In this document: positions 11,435-24,415 of the stretch, in pieces
Layout: each line of letters begins with the position of its first letter
Numbering within the stretch: position 1 is the stretch's first letter
Assembly: GCA_015680685.1 (NCBI GenBank)
Contig: MNCI01005835.1
Coordinates: 617,445-681,444 of the forward strand
Direction: 5' to 3'
Length of the DNA: 64,000 bases
DNA from: Gnetum montanum
Lineage: Eukaryota > Streptophyta > Gnetopsida > Gnetales > Gnetaceae
Position numbers and translations under genes: made by a program
The notes under the pieces: model-generated
What the model saw: only the letters and a program-made list of their open reading frames with translations
Told to the model about the DNA's origin: nothing
The model's database searches: none

Positions 11435-12600
11435 GCGAACCTCCGGTAGTGGTAGAATGGAGAAAGAAAAAGAATCAAGAAAGATGGAGAAAAAGATACA
11501 ACTATGACATCGATGAAAGGGATGTCAAGATGGAAATGAACAAAATGAAATGGATTGTAGAATGTTAAGGAAAAGAATTTAACTGGTGCACCAAATAGGA
11601 ATGTCAGTGGGTCCTCCCCAAAGTAAGCTCATGCCCTTAATGCCCTGAAAAACCCACATTCAAAGAGTCTGTAGGCTCTGGGAATGTCCTTTGGAACAAG
11701 AGTTAAAGTCTTAACCGCAAGAATTTACCAAAAAGAAAAAAATGCATCAACCAAAATATACACTTATGATACAACTGGCAATGAGGTGAATAATGGGGAG
11801 AGAAGGATGGAGAGAAGAGAATGAAATGGAATTCCAAGAACAAGGTGGTGTACAGCCCCTTATGAAGTTCATGATTAATATGACTTAGTAAATCCCATTC
11901 CAAGTCCAGCCTCAAACAACCCACATCCAGTGACTTCGCATCAATGCATTCGGCCAATCCATCCTCTTGAAGTAACAAGAATGCCTTCACCCAATAGTCA
12001 CCACCATTTCAAAAAAATGAAGGAGGAGAGAATGGGAAGTGAGAAGGGCCTTAGTTAGAGGGAACATTTTTATTTGAGTTCCATAACCAGTGCTTGTAGC
12101 CCAAATGATTATTTCGTCTAAGGGGTGTGCTTTGAATTCTCACTTTTTTTTTCTTATTTTATGTGTTTATGCGTGAGAACCACACCATGCAAAGACTTTG
12201 TTATTTATATTTTCTCAACTTCCCAAGAATTAGGTGATGTCAAAACAGTAAGAAAACTCAAGAAGAAAATATCCAAGCACCCAAGAGAATGGCCAACACA
12301 AATGCATCAAGTTCCCTTGAAGTCACACCCTTTTCAATCCTTGAGTCCTTCCTTAGTTTAAGAAGTACCTAGTCATCGATTTGTTAATGTTCTTATTTAG
12401 AAAGGGACTGTACATTTCCAAGTTGAGAGAGACCATAGAACTTGTGGATGAAGTGGATTCATTGCCTGTTATATCAAAAGAAACATGCCTTAGTGTCAAC
12501 ATCATGATTTAAACGTAAAAACCAAACATTAGCAATTAATATGAAAAATAGTTCATACTATCATGAAGAATACTTATTGGTGACAAACTTACAAGGTGGA
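11435..12600 (-). other. Noncoding intermodule of element 2
   Basis: Homologous to 61132-62280 of element 3 and, more distantly, to the intermodules of elements 1, 4, 5 and A. It contains the conserved block GTGGGTCCTCCCCAAAG (11608-11624). ORFs of 78-95 codons here are not shared in frame and are not called. Confidence 0.6.
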
Positions 12601-12601
12601 T

Positions 12602-12770
12602 CACACACACACACACACATACAAAATGAAAAAGTATAACGATGTTGAAAAACAAAAACAAGAAAGGTTAAAGAAATTGTAAAACAAAAACGTGTAAGAC
12701 AAAAATGTGTAAGACAAAAACTTGTAAAACAAAAATGTGTAAGACAAAAATGTGTAAAAAAAAATTAAAA
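12602..12770 (-). repeat. (AC)n microsatellite and TGTAAGACAAAAA tandem units
   Basis: About nine AC units at 12602-12619, then roughly six imperfect 13-15 bp units like TGTGTAAGACAAAAA at 12677-12765. On the element strand this is T-rich sequence just downstream of the pol stop. The same layout recurs in element 3 (62284-62400), and T-rich equivalents follow the first PPT in elements 4, 5 and A. Confidence 0.7.
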
Positions 12771-12791
12771 AGAACTGAGGGCCTCCAATGT

Positions 12792-15700
12792 TTAGCATAG
12801 GTGGCCATCTCCCCCATGACTGAGTGGAAAGGGAGAGATTTGAAATAATGAATGCCTATTTGAATTTTTCAAAAGTGTCCAACTTCTCCTGACTGATGTT
12901 TTTAGATTAAGGGATGGAAGTTGGCGATGCTCATACTCCAATGTGTCTATGCCTTCGTTGTTAACATGAGTTGTACCCCCAGTTTGTTCCATGCATGTTG
13001 GTCTGCTCTTTTGACTAGCTGTCAACCACGGGGTGTCTACTACTTGTGTGGTTGCTACATACAGGAATCTTTTTTGCAAAGTTTCTAGGGCACACCTATT
13101 GCATGGAGGAGATGTTGTGCATTCCTCCATGTCATCACCCAATGAATCACTATATGTGATGCATGGAAATTTCTTCTTCTCGATCTTTCCATAAATATTT
13201 ACCTTAGATATCTCCAAGGAAAGATTGTGGATCCCTAGGTATGCATCTATTGTACTCAGTCATGGCCTTCCCATTATAATTGGGAAGTCCCCTTCATTGT
13301 TGTTAACTTCTATCACCAGGAAATCTGCTGGGTAGGACCAACCACACACAGTGGTAACAATTTCCTCCATCAATCCCAAGGGAATTGTGATGGACTAGTC
13401 TACCAGCTCTAGTTGAATGTTTCTCTTCTTAAGTTGGGGTAGGTTCCAAGCTTGATACATCTCTCGTGATATTAATCTGACTCCAAAACTTGAGTCAAGA
13501 AGAGCCTTATGTGGTTCGTTCCCAGTGATTTGGAGGTAGATTAAGGGACTTCCAGGGTTAGATAGTTTCCTGGAAAGGTGGCCTACCTTGATCAAGTCAG
13601 TTACGGTATGTGTTAACATAACCATATGCGTTAAGCTCTGTTGTTGGACTGAAGGGTGCTTCGAAGCCTTATGTGTTGGAGGAGCATACTAAGACTCAAC
13701 CGCTTGTTGTTGTGAGAACTTGTCTGGGCTTTTGGTTCTGAAGAAAGGTCTTCTCTTTTTACAGTTATCAGAACCAACATCGGGTTGAATGTTTACGGCT
13801 CTCGTAGCATTTCGTGGTTGCGGTTGAGTGGGGACTTCCCCTTGCATTGTTGGAGTAGGAGGTGTTATGGGAACTACCGGTGGAAGAGGTGTGGACAGAT
13901 TAGGAGGATGGTATGGGTATGAAGCATCTGCCGGAGGAGAAGGAGTCCTTCTAAACTACTCACAAACTTGGTAGTGACGTTGGGGAGTTGTGTGATTCAT
14001 AGAGTCACTTGGAGAAACCGACTGCTGCACGTAGTAACCATAAGGATCGGGTTGCCAGTAGGGGTATTGATGTTTCGGTGGAGGCATCCCCCATGACTGT
14101 GGGTATTGCCACTGCTGATGTTGCCCAATGGGTTGCGGTGGAGTTCCACTTGGATAGTACATTAACGATTGGTGGAACTGTCTTGGGTTACCTTGAGGAT
14201 AAGGTAACCTTCGGGGTGTCTGCCGTTTGTTAAGTCTCGGGTTGAGTGCATACACCCCAGAATCCTGTAGATGTGAGATGATTAGACAACATCCCTTAGG
14301 ATGGTCATGGTGGAAGATCTCACATCCATCGTCATTGTCTATGTCTGAGTCCACAACCTCATCAGAGATAGTTATTTTCCCCTTACCCTTGTCACGTGCA
14401 AGGCCTGAATCTCTCCACTTTGTCTTGTTCTTTTCACTACTTTGTTCCTCCTTAAACTCCTCTACGATTTTTAGGACAGCTTCAATTTTACTATCTAAGG
14501 AGCTCCATACTTCATCCACCTTAGCCGATACTTCTGTTGTTAGCTTTTGAATTGGCAAGATTTTTCTGTTCACCAACTCTTCGAGTGGTGACTCATCCTC
14601 TTCATCGCAAAATTTCACTCCCTTCTTTCAAAGAGAGGGATCACGATTATATTCTTCTGCACTTTTCCTTTTTCATAGTTCACCTTCTTCTTTTGCTACT
14701 TGTTCCAACAAGTGATGTATCTCATAGGATCTAAGTTCTGATAATCTCCCTTGGGCATAAGTCCCAAGGGTTCTCCTAGTTTCATACCTTAGCCCATCCA
14801 CGATGTGGCGGATTTGATCCCGTTGTGCATAACCATGGCCCGGGCAACAATGTAACAATGCGTAGTAGCAGTCCATGGGAGCATCCAAGGGTTCATGAGT
14901 ACCTTGCTTCCATCCTTGGATCTACTTATGCAAATTAGACACTCTAGAGTACGTTTGATATTTATCGTTGAAGAGTTCTAACATCGTACTCCACCTCTTG
15001 ATGGTTTTTGGTTCTAAGGACCGGTACCAACTCTCTGCTTCCTTAATGAGTGTCTTGGGAAACAGCTTGAGTTTCTTCCACTCGTTCTCTATGTTTTGCA
15101 AGGTGCAAGCATCATGGAATGCCTATAAATGATTTTGCGGATCCGCATTATATCCCCCTTCAAATCATGGGATGTTGTTCATGTCTAAATGCTTGATCTG
15201 ACTATCTTTTAAATGCCTTTTTGGTATTCTCACTACCTCCATTATATTTAGCATACTTCATGTGGCAAGTAAGGGTTCATCATGATCATCTTTTTCATGA
15301 CATCTATGATGTCTACGTTGTTCCCTACTTTCCCTTCATTGATGTCCCTGTCCTCTCTCTCGACTCTCTGGTCGAGGTCTCTCATTTTTTCTACCTCTAT
15401 CCTTACCGTTATGCTCTCTATGACTGTGCCCAAAGGTGGAAAGAGAGGGTGAATGATGTGAAGAAAGGGAAGAATAAGGATAACCATCGCCATGATGATG
15501 TTTCCTACCTTCTCTTCTGTGGCTTCGGCCCCAATCGTGATGATGATCTGAGTGCCCGTCCTTGTCATGTGTTCTTGTTCCCTCAGTGAAAAACTGGTGT
15601 TCACAGGGATCAGAACCAGGTTTGTGTATCGTGGAGCATAGGTCATGATACCCTACCTCCTCACTATCATTAGGAGGGGGAACATCTTTTGATAGAGAAC

Positions 15701-16136
15701 CCGTTATAAGTGGTTCACCATCTTCAATTTCACTTAGGATGTGCGGGACCTCTTTGCCCTTCAACAGTGTATGTTGGCTCTCCTACCTTGAGTCCCTTAA
15801 ATATTGTGTGGCTGGAGGATTGTAATCCCTCATGTCAAAATCTCCCATAACGTACTCAAGATAGAGCTGAGTCATGCCGATCTGTGCAACAACATGGAGG
15901 AGCATGTTGGGGACTGCACGATCTAGAGGTAACACTATGTTACCTTGCAAGTCTCTCCAGCGCATCTGTTCATCCTGATGGAGGATAAAAGTAAAATTGG
16001 GTATATACTCATTGGGATGAGTATATTCCACGCTATATTGTTGAGGAACTGGCTGATTTAGGTTATGCGTTTTAGATTGCCGACTGTCTCTAGTATTGTC
16101 ACTAGGTGGTGTATTACTCTTGTTAGAAGAAGACAT
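12792..16136 (-). pseudogene. gag-protease frame of element 2, fused in frame to the pol tail
   Basis: One frame of 1,115 codons from ATG 16136 to TAA 12792, interrupted only by nonsense codons and with no frameshift seen. In order: the N-terminal gag block with THPNEYIPNF and LHQDEQMRWRD (16136-15783); a charged His/Arg/Asp-rich linker (15764-15336); the gag core with CPGHGYAQRDQIRHI and GTYAQGRLSELRS (about 15200-14670); a knuckle-like CEIFHHDHPKGCC; a Q/P/Y-rich tail; and an aspartic protease in which the usual D-S-G triad reads LLDSSFG (13540-13395). After a short linker the frame joins directly to SPFPLSHGGDGHLC, the C-terminus of pol. RT, RNase H and integrase are absent. Nonsense codons make it a pseudogene as sequenced. 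Confidence 0.8.
12809..12822 (-). promoter_or_regulatory. PPT1 within the last codons of gag-pro, element 2
   Basis: AGTCATGGGGGAGA on the minus strand encodes the S-H-G-G-D near the C-terminus and copies the PPT core. Confidence 0.55.
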
Positions 16137-16261
16137 TGTTATTTAATTTGGTGTGCTGATTAACTGTTATATAATTTTTATTTTAATTAACCCTAATGGT
16201 TCGTTTAAGCTCCCAACGATGTGAATGGTCACTTATGTTCTACTTAGCGCACAAACACTTA

Positions 16262-16281
16262 GTCCCTGGCAACAGTGCCAA
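16262..16281 (-). promoter_or_regulatory. Primer binding site, element 2
   Basis: Minus-strand TTGGCACTGTTGCCAGGGAC directly after the 5' LTR; a variant of the tRNA-Asp-complementary site. Confidence 0.8.
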
Positions 16282-17121
16282 TGATGAGTGGCAAGGTATC
16301 CTTACACTCAACCATATGAATACGAGCGTAACACATGTGATCCGATCGAACTCCTTAGACTAAGTGCCTACACGCTTCATGGAACACTTAAGGTTAATTA
16401 TTCGTTGTCTTCCTAGACTTGTATTTGTCACGATGTATGGTTAAGTAACTCCGAGGTATATGATTTTTATAGCTTTTCTGTTTTATCTCCTATGCTATTG
16501 AGGTGAAGGGTTGAAGAGACTAATTAACTAACTTTAAATAACTAACTAAGTCTAAATTAAACCAGTGTCAGCATCCGTTCCCACTTACCATTCACACCCT
16601 GAACCAATGCAACCGTGGTTACCAAACGCTAGTCGTTGCTGGGATCACCACGCGTAACGCATGTGCTCGAAGTGGTCGTATTGAGGCACTTAACTACGAG
16701 AGAAGGGTTGAGAGAGAATTAATAACTAAGAAAGAATTTAAATGATAAACAATAAATAATAGTAAATAAAGTCCTAATTAGCCTATTCCATGAACTGCAA
16801 GGTTTATCCAAGAAGTTCATCTTTATTTCCGTACACAAATATGTGTTTAGGTACAATATCTGCTCGAATAAAGATCCGTTCACTTTAGAGCTCCTACTAT
16901 GGGCACATGGAAAATGTTCTATCTCTGGAGAGGTAAAACTGCTAGAGTTTCGCTAAGGGCTAGATCTAGATCTGAAACAAAGGGAGAGCGGCCTCTTATT
17001 TATAGACTTTTCAGCACACCGCGATATCGCGTACGCGATATTGCAGGGGATGACATGATATCGCGTATGCGATATCACGAGGGATGTGATATCGTGGCCC
17101 ATGCGATATTGCATCCCATCA
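16282..17121 (-). repeat. 5' LTR of element 2
   Basis: 840 bp, closely similar to 10044-10904 outside U3. The U3 array (17015-17115) differs from that of the partner mostly at CG dinucleotides. Confidence 0.9.
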
Positions 17122-17126
17122 GAATC
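17122..17126. repeat. Target-site duplication GAATC (right), element 2
   Basis: Identical to 10039-10043. Confidence 0.9.
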
Positions 17127-17689
17127 AATGCCCAAAAAGGTCATAACTTAACATTAGTGCTCATATAGACACAACCAGGCTTCATTGTCTCAAAAGACTA
17201 AGGTTAGTCAAATAGAAAGTTGAGTGCTAGCATACAAAGATGTAAAGACACCAAGGAGAATGCATATACTTGAAATCCAAAAGCCCCCTCAAGCATGTTG
17301 AGCAATATTGAAGCATCCATAGAGAAGAATGAGGAGATTCATGAGGTGGACCCCACTTGTCAGGGTATTGCAATGGGGTAAGACTAATAACAAGCACAAG
17401 CACTAACATAAGTAGATGAAAAGGATAAATGATAGTTAATCACCCAACAAAAATCTCTCAAAGGGGACCATTGAAGTCAAGGTTAGCAAGGTGGCTTCAT
17501 CGGTAAAGGTAAATCATTAGAATTTGGATGAAAACAAGGGAGTCAAAAATGATCCAAAGTGGACGTCTTTCCAAGCTCAACTTTGAGTTTACAAAGAATG
17601 CAACTCCCTCATAGGGTTAATTTTGAAGGAGCTTAGATAACGCTCATGAGCAGAGATGTGACAAAATAAGATGAACAAGGATATTGCAA
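17127..17689. other. Unassigned DNA between element 2 and the element 7 pol fragment
   Basis: No recognisable coding or repeat structure. It is the DNA that adjoined 9.2-10.0 kb before element 2 inserted. Confidence 0.3.
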
Positions 17690-18878
17690 ATAGATAACAT
17701 AGTGCTTGAATTTTTCTAAGGCATACACCATTGCTATGAGTTATTTTTTATTGAGTTGTGCACCCACAATGCTCTTGCTTGAACAATGGATATAATATGG
17801 ACATTTTTATTCATCCACTTGTGTAAGAACTACTCCCAAGGCATATTTAGATGCATCTATCATTATATGAAATGGTTTGGACCAATCTGAGGTGCATAGA
17901 ATTAGGGTTTCTATGAGCTTTTGCTTTTAAGTGTTGGAATGCTTGTTTGCATTCCTTGGTCCATTGAAAGACTACATTTGTCTTAGTAAGATCTACCAAT
18001 ATTTTGGTGATTCATGAGAAATTTTAGATGAAGTGCCTATAGTAACCAGTATGGCCAAGGAATGAGCTCACATCTTTGACAATTTAAGGTTGTTTAGTAT
18101 TCTTTGGATGATGGTTATCTTCGTAGAGTCTACTTCTATTTATTTTCTTGAAACTTTGTGCCCCAAGATAATGCCATCTCAGACCATCAAGTGGCTCTTT
18201 TTCCAATTGAGTCCCAAGTTCATTTCTACACATCATTTAAGTACCTAATCAAGATGGTCTAATGCTTATTCAAAATTGATACCATAGGTGGAGAAGTCAT
18301 CCATGAAAACTTCTACACCACTACCAATTTGTTGCTAAATGATGCTTAGGACTAAGTGTTGGAAAGTTGCATGAGCATTACAAAGGCCAAAGAACATCTT
18401 CTTATATGCAAAAGTTCCCTAATAACTTAAAAAATTCATCTTGAGCTATGCTTCTAGTGCAATTTGGATTTGATTGTTGCCACTATACCCATCTAGAAAA
18501 TTGTAGTAATGGTGTCCTACAATTGTATCTAGCACTTGGTTTACAAATGAAAATGGAAAATGATCTTTGAATGTGGCCATGTTCAACAACCTGAAGTCTA
18601 TATAGACCCTCCACTATCCTTCTTTCTTTGACACAATAAGTAGTGGAATTACCCACTCACTATCTACCATAGGATAGATGAATCTTGATTTAAGAAGTTT
18701 TTCAACTTCATCTTTGACCGCTTATTTGAGTTTGGGATTCAATCTTCTCTACGTTTATCTCTTTAGTTTGATGGTGGAGTTTGTATAGATCCGATGTTGA
18801 AATATGCATGGATTTATTCGAGTTAATTGATCATATGACCAAGTAAAATCTATTGACCATTTTTTCATAACTAATAAA
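17690..18878 (-). pseudogene. Decayed RT-RNase H fragment, element 7
   Basis: Minus-strand conceptual translation shows Ty3-type pol with many stops: YPMVDSEWVIPLLIVSKKEG, then NFLDGYSGNNQIQIA (RT motifs around the first catalytic Asp), then VFMDDFSTYG (the catalytic DD). RNase H follows with FHIMIDASKYALGVVL and a truncated AMVYALEKFKHYV at about 17690. Upstream it runs to KKWSIDF at about 18870, where a solo LTR interrupts it. It is more decayed than any other pol here. Integrase is missing. Confidence 0.75.
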
Positions 18879-18885
18879 ACTAGTA

Positions 18886-19763
18886 GTGTCAACTAATGCA
18901 ATATCATATCTATGATATCATAGCCCTGTTTATGTCACTATAGATACGATATAATGGGTCATGGTCACCACTCTAAATCCCAACCCACTATCATGTCAAA
19001 TGAAAAATCTTTCACCAACACTTAGCCAAATTCTTGCAATTTGTATTTCTAATAGACTTAGTAGTATAGTGAATTCCTAAAGTATGGTGTTAAATAGTTG
19101 CATGTAGTCTTTGTTCAAGTAAATTGTTCTTAGGCATAGTTTATGGTTGGAAATAAAGATGAGATTGTTTTCCACCATTGCAGCATTCTGCTTAGTTAAC
19201 TTTACTTGTACTTAGTTCATTTTTCTTACTTAGTTTAGTTTTACCTTTCAACATGTTTACTTAGTTCATTTACAATTCCCAAGTACGTTAATTTTTCCAT
19301 GTATTTTGGTAAGGCAATATAAGTATGAATGGTTTCAAGCATGTAGTATAATCATTTCGTAACCTAGTAGTGAGTTCACTTGAATCACTCAGTAGTGGAT
19401 TCACTTGGTAATCCTAGTGATGGTTATATGAGCCCTTGATGTGTACAAAAAGCAAAGAGCGAATACTTATTGAAATAGAATAGCATTAGTTTACATTTCT
19501 ATTACACTTAGATTTAAACTTCATTTCAATTTTCATTATGTTGGCATTTAGGATAATTCAAGCCATACAACATCAACCTATCATATGCCTCACCAAGAGT
19601 TAAACCATATAGCTTGAACTTCACTAGCTCAACATGAGAAGACAATAATCGTGAATTTAAATGTAACTACTATTGAATCTACATTGGTCATCCATAGATT
19701 ACGATTAGGTCGCACATGAACACTCATGGCTTGTATGGTGGAGTGTTGAAATACGCAACCACT
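18886..19763 (+). repeat. Decayed solo LTR inserted in element 7 pol
   Basis: Plus-strand sequence with the general layout of the family A/B LTRs: GATATC-like U3 words at 18900-18960, then GGAAATAAAGATGAGATTG (19159-19177), then GGTAATCC-type words, and an end resembling the TATGGTTGAGTG terminus (about 19731-19750). ACTAGTA occurs at both edges (18879-18885 and 19761-19767), which fits a target duplication. The pol reading resumes on either side (LLKF on one side, KKWSIDF on the other), which pins the insertion point. Confidence 0.6.
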
Positions 19764-20625
19764 AGTAAATTTAAGTAGCTTTCTTTTTTGTTGTTTATTG
19801 AGATTAGTATTAATTATTACCATCTTATCATTATCGAGAAAGACATATTCTAGGGTTATTAATAAGGGCTTTAATTCAAGGGGTTTCTATTTAAAGTCTA
19901 CAGGGATTTCCAACTCCTGCCAATCCAATTCTACTTATTTATGAAAGAGTTGATTCTAAATTTGCTCCATTTCATCCATCTTATTGACATAAGCACTTAT
20001 GAGAAGCTCAATTGTTTCCATACATATTGTCAAATTAGAGCTATTTTCTGCTATCAGCCATTGGGTACCCTCTTGTTTTGCAGCTACTACATATAGGCAC
20101 CTTTAAACATCTCAGATGTTGGCATAATTCTTGCATGATGTGATGGATGTGCTTTTTATGGTTCATATTTTCTGCACAAAATGGCACCTTATGTCACTAT
20201 ATGTGATGCATGAAACCCTCTTCTTCTCTACTTTTTCAAAGTCATTTTCCTTAGAGATTTCCAAGAATGGTCTTTAACTTCTATCTTGGCATCAATATGT
20301 TGAGCTAAGCCCTTCCCATGATAATAGGGAAGTATCCCTTGCAGTTGTCCATATAGATCACTAGGAAATTTACTAGATAGGACCATCCACAAACAAGGGT
20401 CACAATATCCTCTACCAATCCCAAGGGAACAATGATGGATTGATCAACAAGATCTAATCTAATATTGCATTTTTTAAGTGAAGGCAGGTTCTATGTTTTA
20501 TACATTTTTTGGAGATTAAGTTTAGCCCAGAACTTAAGTTTAATAAAGCTTTACATGGCTCATTTTCTACAATTTGTAAGTAGATTAAAAGGCTTCTAGT
20601 ATTATATTTTTCCTAGGAAGATGTC
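19764..20625 (-). pseudogene. Decayed protease and linker of element 7
   Basis: Minus-strand translation shows IINTNLNKQQKRKLLKF at the left (pol linker). Further right it matches the protease-linker of element 2 (IIVPLGLVED, YFPIIMGRA and KALLNLSSGLNLIS in place of the protease D-S/T-G). It continues the fragment at 17690-18878. The right side ends abruptly where the element 4 LTR starts at 20626. Confidence 0.65.
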
Positions 20626-21487
20626 TGATGAGTCATGATTTTCCTAGCTTTGATATTGAAGCCTTGATATCATATACTTGATATTGGGCCCCTAGATGCA
20701 TTATTCGATATCCGATATCGGGGGGTATGGGCTAGCCTATAAATATAGCACTTGGGTACATGGTTTGGGCATTATTTTTTCATAGTTTTTCATAATTCTA
20801 TTAATAGAGTAGCTCAACTCTTACAGTTTTATTTCATAATCTTAGAGAATAGTCAGTGAGTGCCCACAGAGTGGATCTGAGTTAGTTGTACAAAGTCTTA
20901 TTTGACTAGCAATGTACCTGGACATATTCCATGAATGGTAATAAGATCGAGATTGATTCTTATTTATTGTACCACTTTGACTTAGATTAGATTTACTTTC
21001 CATTCAATTTACTTTTCATGTACTTAGTTAATATTTACATTTTCATGCATGTTAATTAATTAAGCACATAAGTATGATCACTTTATGCATGTGTATGACT
21101 CTTGGTAATCGCAGCAACATGTAACATTTGCTAACCCAGCAGTGTTATATGTGTTTAGGATGTGCACGGCAAGTGGGATCAAATATTTATGTTAGGAAGT
21201 TGATTATTAATTAGCAATTACATTAATTGAATTGATTTTAAATTGAGTTTCAACCTATTTTTAATCGTAGAATAATAAAATATAAAATAATAAAAATCAT
21301 ATATCTCACTCTGGACTAAACCATATGTGGCAAGGCTACCACTGGTCCAAGTGGGAAGATAGCAAACTACGATCAAGGCATAGCAATCTAGATGCCACAA
21401 CTATTCCCATTTATAGAATTTGATCGAATCGTGCGTGGATGCTTATGCTTCGTATGGTTGGGTGTAGGGGTACCTCATCGCTCATCA
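20626..21487 (+). repeat. 5' LTR of element 4
   Basis: 862 bp, TGATGAGTCATG to CTCATCA. U3 holds decayed GATATC words (20660-20720). A TATA box CTATAAATATAG follows at about 20737-20748. No 3' partner is present in the window. Confidence 0.75.
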
Positions 21488-21507
21488 TTGGCGCCGTTGC
21501 TGGGCAT
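21488..21507 (+). promoter_or_regulatory. Primer binding site, element 4
   Basis: TTGGCGCCGTTGCTGGGCAT directly after the LTR; complementary to the plant tRNA-Asp 3' end apart from point changes. Confidence 0.8.
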
Positions 21508-21619
21508 GGTGCTAGTTATCTAGATTAGTTATATTATACACAATTGTTGTAAAGGTATTAATGATCTATCTTTTGGAAAACATTAATATTTTAAGTCACA
21601 CACATTATCAGATAAAACC

Positions 21620-24415
21620 ATGTCTTCTTCACATAGGACCCATAATGCATTGTATGATGAGAACACTTGTAGGAGAAATGATAAGATATATACTAAAGAA
21701 AATTGGAGTGAACAACCTTAGACCAGTGTTTCCTATGCTCATTTAGATCGTTATTACACTCAAAGACTACATTCAACTGGTGCAAAAAATCCTAGAGGAT
21801 ATGGAGTAAGTCCTAGATCAAAGAGGGCTTCAAGGCCTAGGACCTCCTCTAAACATAAACAAGATAAATCAAGGGACCATGGGAAGAACTATAGAATTCA
21901 TGGTGATTTTTCTAGCTCCTCATTTTTCTGTTCCTCTTCAATGTCTAGTTTTGATGAAGATGAACGTAGGTATAGAGATAGAGCTCTAGTACGAGGTCAA
22001 GACAAAGATAGAAATCAAACCCAAGGGCAACATTAAAGACATCACAATGAGCATAGATAATATTGTCACAATCAAACGAATAGAAATAGATATTTTCATC
22101 ACAACATGTCTAATGATGATGAACCCTTGTTCACCACTAAGAGCTTGATGAAGATCACAAAGGTAGTTAAGATACCTCATAGGCATCGCAAGAATAGTTG
22201 CTTACCCAGGCTTGATATCAACAATGTTCCTAAATTTTTGGGAGGCTACGATTTGGATCCACAACATCATCTACAGGCCTTTCATGATGCCTGTGTCTCA
22301 TGCAACATTGAAAGTGGATGACAAAAGCTTAAGATCTTTCCTAGGACACTAATCAATGAAGCCAAAGTGTGGTATAGATCATTCAAACCAAATTCAATCC
22401 AATGGTAGTCCACAATGTTAGAACTCTTCAATGAAAAATACCAATCCTATGCAACGGTGTCCAACCTAAGGAGACAAATCCAAGGATGGAGATAAGAGCA
22501 ACATGAACCATTAGATAGATATTATTCTCTAATAAATAGATACCCAGGCCATGGTTTCTCTGAGGAAAGTCAACTTTTCCACATCACAGATGGGCTTTGT
22601 AATGAAACAAGGGAGATCCTTGGGATGTATGCTCTAGGTCAATTATATGAGCTATGAACCCATCAAATCAGAGAGTTAATCAAGTGTGTGGAAAAAGAAG
22701 AAGGAGAGCTATGTAGACGAGAGAATGTAGAGGAAAATAACTGGGACCTAACTCTACAAAAGAAAAGCGTCCATATTTATGATAAGGAAAAAGAGGCAAC
22801 TATCGATGAGGTGATTTTACAAAGGACCTTACTAATACAAAATTCTATCGTTGAGATTAAAGAAAAGTTGGATAAGATGTCAGAATCGAACAATGAAAAG
22901 GTTAAAACTTGCAAAGAAATCATAGAGGGGAGAGTAGGGGAAAATGAATCAAGTGATCATAACAAAAGGAAGAAAAAGAACCAAGAAATAAATAGGAACA
23001 CTTTTCAACAAGAAGGGGAAATGTTCATAGAAGAAGAGGCTATAGACTTAATCACTGATGAGGATGGTGGATGTGACATTTGCCTATATGACCATCCAAA
23101 GAACCATTGCCTAGTCTTGTTGCATCTACATGAGTATTGGGCAAGTCCATTAAATCTAAAGTTTATACAAAAACACATGCCTAAGAGATTTCCTTTTCCA
23201 TGCGGTAATTATAGATAGCCCCACAACCAACCATACTATCCTAGGGGAACTTATTACCAACCTTAACACTATCATCAATTGCAATGGAAAAACCCACAAT
23301 CATGGGGGATGCCACCACCAAATCAACACTACCCTTACTACCAGCTAAACCCATATGGATACTATGTTCAAAAATCTATCTCCCCAACTGATTCTACTTC
23401 CTCTACCTCAAATCACCACTATCACTCTCCTAAATATCATCATCCCACAACATTTTATACAAGATCACCACCTCACACCTCTCACCCTTCGGCATATCCT
23501 TAATATTCTCATACTCACATGTGCCATATGTCACCTCCAACAACACAAAAAGGTTTAACATCACAACATCAATGAGATAATGCCACTTGTGCTATAAACA
23601 TATATGTAAATGATAACGCTAGTAGATCTCAACCAAAGTCTCGGAAACATCCCTTCTGGAGGAAAGGCCATAAGCCGAAGCAAAACACTCATGGACCTAC
23701 TACATCACTTGAACTAGCATAAGGCCAATCTGATGCAACAACCTTCTTCACAAAAATGATGTCTCCTAATCATACGCAAAAGCCAACAACCATCACCACT
23801 CCAACACAAGACATAAACGATGAACCTATTGTTGTGGAGAGACAGAAGAATCCATGCATCACTACTAATAGTAAAGGGTGTAGTTGTGGGCCAAAAATTA
23901 AAAATATTAATATAGTCCACAACAAATTTTAAGAGCCAATGTGTGAACAAAAACCAATCTACGTAGTAGCCACTAAACTAGAAGACACCCAATGGCTTGA
24001 AAATGAGAATATACAATTGTTTCAAGGATGCATGGAGATAATTGATCTACTTATTAGTTCTAGACTTAAGAAAATGGACCAAACAAAGGACTTAGACACA
24101 GATATCTTACACTTTGATTATACACTAGAAAAGGATATTAAACATAGAGACCCGAGAATTAAAACAGAAAATTAAGAAGAAGAAGCAAACACATCTGGAC
24201 CCCCCAAAATGGAAATACCTTCAAGTCCAGATGAAGATATGTCTCTACATGATCCAAACAAGACTATCACCAATGTTAGATGTGGTACCACATGATTAAT
24301 TAAATCAGTAATGGTGATAGATGGGAAACCAGTGGTGTATAAGCAAGGGATTATGCAGTCCATCTCCTGAACGTGCAACCATAAGTTTACTCATGGGGGA
24401 GATGCTCTATCCTAG
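21620..24415 (+). pseudogene. gag-only frame of element 4
   Basis: A single 932-codon frame from ATG 21620 to TAG 24413, with nonsense codons but no frameshift. It shows MSSSHRTHNALYDE at the start, then SCLPRLDINNVPKFLGGYDL, AKVWYRSFKPNS and CVEKEEGELCRRENV in the gag core. A knuckle CDICLYDHPKNHC follows at about 23067-23106, and a P/Y/Q-rich stretch (WGMPPPNQHYPYYQ). The protease is absent: after the knuckle tail come the post-protease linker (YVVATKLEDTQWLE) and an end in FTHGGDALS. So protease and all of pol were removed in frame. This corresponds to the gag-only LTR elements described in plants as TR-GAG. Confidence 0.75.
24389..24404 (+). promoter_or_regulatory. PPT1 in the gag tail, element 4
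   Basis: ACTCATGGGGGAGATG encodes T-H-G-G-D at the gag C-terminus. Confidence 0.5.

Larger units (their letters stand above)
10044..17121 (-). mobile_element. Element 2: non-autonomous family-B LTR retrotransposon
   Basis: A complete insertion of 7.1 kb on the minus strand: LTRs of 840 and 861 bp, a 5-bp target duplication, a tRNA-Asp-type primer site, and three PPT or PPT-like tracts. It encodes a long gag-protease frame (12792-16136) that runs in frame into the last 18 or so codons of pol, with RT, RNase H and integrase removed. The 3' part holds an accessory slot with a candidate spliced ORF of 53 codons. It could only move with proteins from an autonomous relative such as element 3. Confidence 0.92.

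Noticed and set aside
15221-15589. 122-codon plus-strand ORF rich in Tyr/Asp/His
   Set aside because: Antisense shadow of the charged His/Arg/Asp-rich linker in the gag frame of element 2.
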